A stretch of 7,818 nt of DNA from Omnitrophica WOR_2 bacterium RIFCSPHIGHO2_02_FULL_67_20 (GTDB taxonomy: Bacteria > Omnitrophota > Gorgyraeia > Aquiviventales > Aquiviventaceae), in the NCBI GenBank assembly GCA_001805695.1, contig MHGT01000018.1, positions 1 to 7,818 on the forward strand, written 5' to 3'. The notes beneath the pieces are model-generated. The model searched no databases and was not told the origin of the DNA. It saw nothing but the letters and a program-made list of their open reading frames with translations. How positions within the stretch are numbered: position 1 is the first letter of the stretch; each line of letters begins with the position of its first letter. A program made the translations under genes and the position numbers. This document shows positions 6,093 through 7,818 of this stretch, piece after piece.

Positions 6093-6108
6093 CCAACATT
6101 GAAGTTGG
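6093..6108 (+). promoter_or_regulatory. Hairpin in the translation initiation region of the exported protein gene
   Basis: CCAAC (6093-6097) and GTTGG (6104-6108) form a perfect 5-bp stem with a 6-nt loop ending immediately before the ATG at 6109. No purine-rich Shine-Dalgarno sequence is visible outside it. It could lower initiation or make it depend on ribosomes arriving from the gene upstream. Function is inferred. Confidence 0.3.
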
Positions 6109-6750
6109 ATGACGTTGATCAGACGTTCCGCGCTCGTCTTCGGTCTGGCCTCCCTGATGGCCGTCCCGCTCTGGGCCGGCACCATCGACACCGCGTTCCT
6201 CGAACAGCCCTGGCCCAGGGAGCGTACGCGTGAAACCGAGGTAGGCCGGCATGCGGTGACGTGGCGGGAGTCCGCGGGCAAGCAAGAAGGTATTTTCGCC
6301 GGCGTGCGGTTTACGGCGCCGCTCGGCCGCCGGGATGTCTGGGCGCTTGCGAATGAGTCTCAAGACGTCGGCGCCATCACCCCCGGCGTCACGGCGGTGC
6401 GCTACGTCGAGCGCACCGAGCGCCGGGAGGTCATCGAGGTGGACGTGAAGATCCTCTGGAGGTCGCTGACGCTGCGGTTCGAAGTGGAAAAGGAGCCGCC
6501 CGCCATCGTGAGGTTCCGGCTCGTCAACGAGGCGCTGGGCGAGTACCGCGGCCTCTCGCGCTTCGAGGAGGCCGGCTCGGGGCGGACCGCCGTCGACCTG
6601 GTCACCTGGCTCAAGCCCAACCGTCCGGTGCCGATCCGCCTCCTGCTCGTCGTCGAGCGCATCGCGATGCTGCAGGCGTCGCGGGAGTTTCTGGAAAGAT
6701 GCGAGCAACGGGTCAAGAAGGGAGATAGCACCTCCTCCTCCATGCGTTGA
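6109..6750 (+). CDS. Exported protein with probable SRPBCC/START-like domain
   Basis: This 213-residue protein begins with a signal peptide: basic MTLIRR, a hydrophobic core about 8-21, and a likely cut near LWA-GT (23-24). There is no lipobox cysteine. The mature part resembles SRPBCC (Bet v 1/START/polyketide-cyclase-like) proteins: FTAPLGRRDVWALANESQDV (68-87), a run of beta strands (VRYVERTERREVIEVDV, RSLTLRFEVE, IVRFRLVN), and a C-terminal helix (LVVERIAMLQASREFLER) that would close the hydrophobic cavity. It may bind a lipid or hydrophobic ligand in the periplasm. The family call is by pattern only. It starts 20 nt after the peptidase gene, and a CCAAC/GTTGG inverted repeat sits where the ribosome binding site should be. 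Its stop codon overlaps the promoter of the next unit. Confidence 0.6.
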   Translation: MTLIRRSALVFGLASLMAVPLWAGTIDTAFLEQPWPRERTRETEVGRHAVTWRESAGKQEGIFAGVRFTAPLGRRDVWALANESQDVGAITPGVTAVRYVERTERREVIEVDVKILWRSLTLRFEVEKEPPAIVRFRLVNEALGEYRGLSRFEEAGSGRTAVDLVTWLKPNRPVPIRLLLVVERIAMLQASREFLERCEQRVKKGDSTSSSMR

Positions 6751-6776
6751 CACCTCCCCATCCCCTCTGGTAAAAT
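6747..6776 (+). promoter_or_regulatory. Near-consensus sigma-70 promoter giving a leaderless mRNA
   Basis: A perfect TTGACA at 6747-6752 and TAAAAT at 6771-6776 (five of six to TATAAT) are separated by 18 bp. TGG directly before the -10 box supplies an extended -10 element. The -35 box overlaps the TGA stop (6748-6750) of the preceding gene. The expected transcription start, 6-8 nt past the -10 box, falls at about 6782-6784, on the GTG start codon at 6783. No Shine-Dalgarno sequence lies before that codon, which fits leaderless translation. Confidence 0.7.
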
Positions 6777-6782
6777 CTGTCC

Positions 6783-7718
6783 GTGCCGGCCCTCAATTTC
6801 GCCAAGCTCAAGACCTACCCTGCCGGATCTCGCAAAAGCAAAGTCAACATCAAGGCCTTTGCGAGGCCCGGCCGCAAAGGCGGCTCCTTCCGTCAGTTCT
6901 ACGAATCCCTCCCGAACTTCCTCGCCGTCAATGAGTTCCGCGCAGTGGTCGATGCCATCGTGGCCGCCCACAAGCGCCGCAAGACGGTGCTGTGGATGCT
7001 CGGGGCGCACGTCATCAAGGTGGGGTTGAGCCCGCTCCTGATTGAGCTCATCCGGCGCAAGATCGTGACCGCCATCGCGATGAACGGGGCCGGCATCATC
7101 CACGACTTCGAGCTGGCCTTCATGGGCTCGACCTCCGAGGACGTCGCCGCCGCACTCGCCGACGGCTCCTTCGGCATGGCCGAGGAGACGCACAGCTACA
7201 TCAACAAGGCGATCCGCGAGGGCGCGGCGAGGGGTTGGGGGCTGGGCCGGTCGGTGGGCACCATGATCGTGAAGCGGCGGCTGCCGTACCGGAACCTGAG
7301 CCTGCTCGCCACCTGCCATGAGCTGGGTGTTCCCGCGACGGTGCACGTGGCGATCGGCACCGACATCATCCACCAGCAGTCCAGCGCCGACGGGGCGGCG
7401 ATCGGCCGCGCGTCGCTGGCCGACTTCCGCACGCTCGTCGGGGTCGTGGCGACGCTGGGCGGGGGCGGGGTGGCGGGCAACTTCGGCTCGGCGGTCATCC
7501 TGCCGGAGGTGTTCCTGAAGGCGGTCTCCATTGCGCGCAACCTGGGCCATGGCGTGAAGAACTTGACGACGTTCGACTTCGACATGATCCGCCACTACCG
7601 GCCGTCGGAGAACGTGCTGAAGCGTCCGACGCTGCTCGGGGGGAAGGCGGTGCACATCACCGGCCACCATGAGCTGATGATTCCATTGTTAGTGCGCGCC
7701 ATTACAGAACAACTCTGA
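6783..7718 (+). CDS. Deoxyhypusine-synthase-like protein lacking the catalytic lysine
   Basis: This 311-residue protein resembles the deoxyhypusine synthase/homospermidine synthase-like family (NAD-dependent Rossmann-type). Features are GAHVIKVGLSPLLIELIRRKIVTAIAMNGAGIIHDFE-like core segments (residues 74-110), EDVAAALADGSFGMAEE (119-135), GTDIIHQ (192-198), SADGAAIG (201-208) and LGGGG (225-229). In true deoxyhypusine synthase GGG is followed at once by the catalytic Lys of GGGxxKHH. Here the aligned stretch is GGGGVAGNFGSAVILPEVF, with no Lys, so hypusination is unlikely, and bacteria generally lack eIF5A. The true reaction is unknown. GTG at 6783 is the only reasonable start: the next in-frame Met is residue 72, inside the conserved core. 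The heptose kinase gene starts 3 nt later, which hints at a link to cell-envelope sugar synthesis. The family call is by eye. Confidence 0.6.
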   Translation: MPALNFAKLKTYPAGSRKSKVNIKAFARPGRKGGSFRQFYESLPNFLAVNEFRAVVDAIVAAHKRRKTVLWMLGAHVIKVGLSPLLIELIRRKIVTAIAMNGAGIIHDFELAFMGSTSEDVAAALADGSFGMAEETHSYINKAIREGAARGWGLGRSVGTMIVKRRLPYRNLSLLATCHELGVPATVHVAIGTDIIHQQSSADGAAIGRASLADFRTLVGVVATLGGGGVAGNFGSAVILPEVFLKAVSIARNLGHGVKNLTTFDFDMIRHYRPSENVLKRPTLLGGKAVHITGHHELMIPLLVRAITEQL

Positions 7719-7721
7719 TCC

Positions 7722-7818
7722 ATGACCGTCGCTTCAGCGTCTGCACTCATCTCCAGGTTTGGTCGCGCGCGCGTCCTGGTGGTCGGCGACCTCATGCTCG
7801 ATGAGTTCGTCTGGGGCA
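7722..7818 (+). CDS. rfaE1: Heptose-7-phosphate kinase RfaE1/HldE, N-terminal fragment cut by window edge
   Basis: Only the first 32 codons are present. After a short lead, residues about 17-32 read RVLVVGDLMLDEFVWG, the typical opening of the PfkB/ribokinase-type kinase that phosphorylates D-glycero-beta-D-manno-heptose 7-phosphate at position 1 in ADP-heptose synthesis for LPS core. Whether the full gene is the kinase alone or the kinase-adenylyltransferase fusion (HldE) cannot be seen. ATG 7722 lies 3 nt after the stop of the upstream gene without a clear ribosome binding site, so translation is probably coupled. Confidence 0.8.
   Translation, partial: MTVASASALISRFGRARVLVVGDLMLDEFVWG

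Noticed and set aside
6870..6886. Further copy of the korA palindrome in the deoxyhypusine-synthase-like gene (GCCGCAAAGGCGGC)
   Set aside because: It lacks the full TCCGCC/GGCGGA arms, and the encoded GRKGGSF fits the family at that position, so it is not an insertion.

Overview
The window comes from a GC-rich, probably Gram-negative bacterium. The Gram-negative inference rests on the start of an LPS-core heptose kinase gene at the right edge. An oxygen-sensitive ferredoxin-dependent 2-oxoacid oxidoreductase points to anaerobic or microaerophilic carbon metabolism. The combination would fit groups such as Nitrospirota, Methylomirabilota or Desulfobacterota, but nothing here fixes the taxon. 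All intact genes lie on the + strand.

The left part (1 to about 2140) reads as a small accessory patch. It opens with a short AT-richer stretch carrying four copies of a 12-bp motif in facing orientation, possibly IS21-type terminal repeats. Next come a BrnT-type toxin and CopG/BrnA-type antitoxin pair, a candidate terminator, and a 186-bp non-autonomous transposable element (MITE) with perfect 20-bp terminal inverted repeats and a 9-bp target duplication. The patch ends with a stand-alone class II Fic protein whose start codon sits inside GATACA-type repeats that look like an operator.

The middle (2303 to 6750) looks like one compact operon. korA and korB encode the fused gamma-alpha chain and the beta chain of a 2-oxoacid:ferredoxin oxidoreductase. 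They are followed by a small two-helix membrane protein, a YgjP-type zinc metallopeptidase and an exported protein with a probable SRPBCC/START-like fold. Gaps are 14 nt, 14 nt, a 4-nt overlap and 20 nt. korA carries what looks like an in-frame 30-bp insertion made of two tandem 15-bp palindromes.

The right part (6747 to the end) begins a new transcription unit. A near-consensus promoter overlaps the stop codon of the preceding gene and places the predicted transcription start at the GTG codon of the next gene, so a leaderless mRNA is predicted. That gene encodes a deoxyhypusine-synthase-like protein that appears to lack the family's catalytic lysine. Three bases after it begins a truncated heptose-7-phosphate kinase gene (rfaE1/hldE).

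The most interesting items are the intact MITE, the palindromic in-frame insertion in korA, the leaderless promoter, and the lysine-less deoxyhypusine-synthase-like protein coupled to LPS heptose synthesis.
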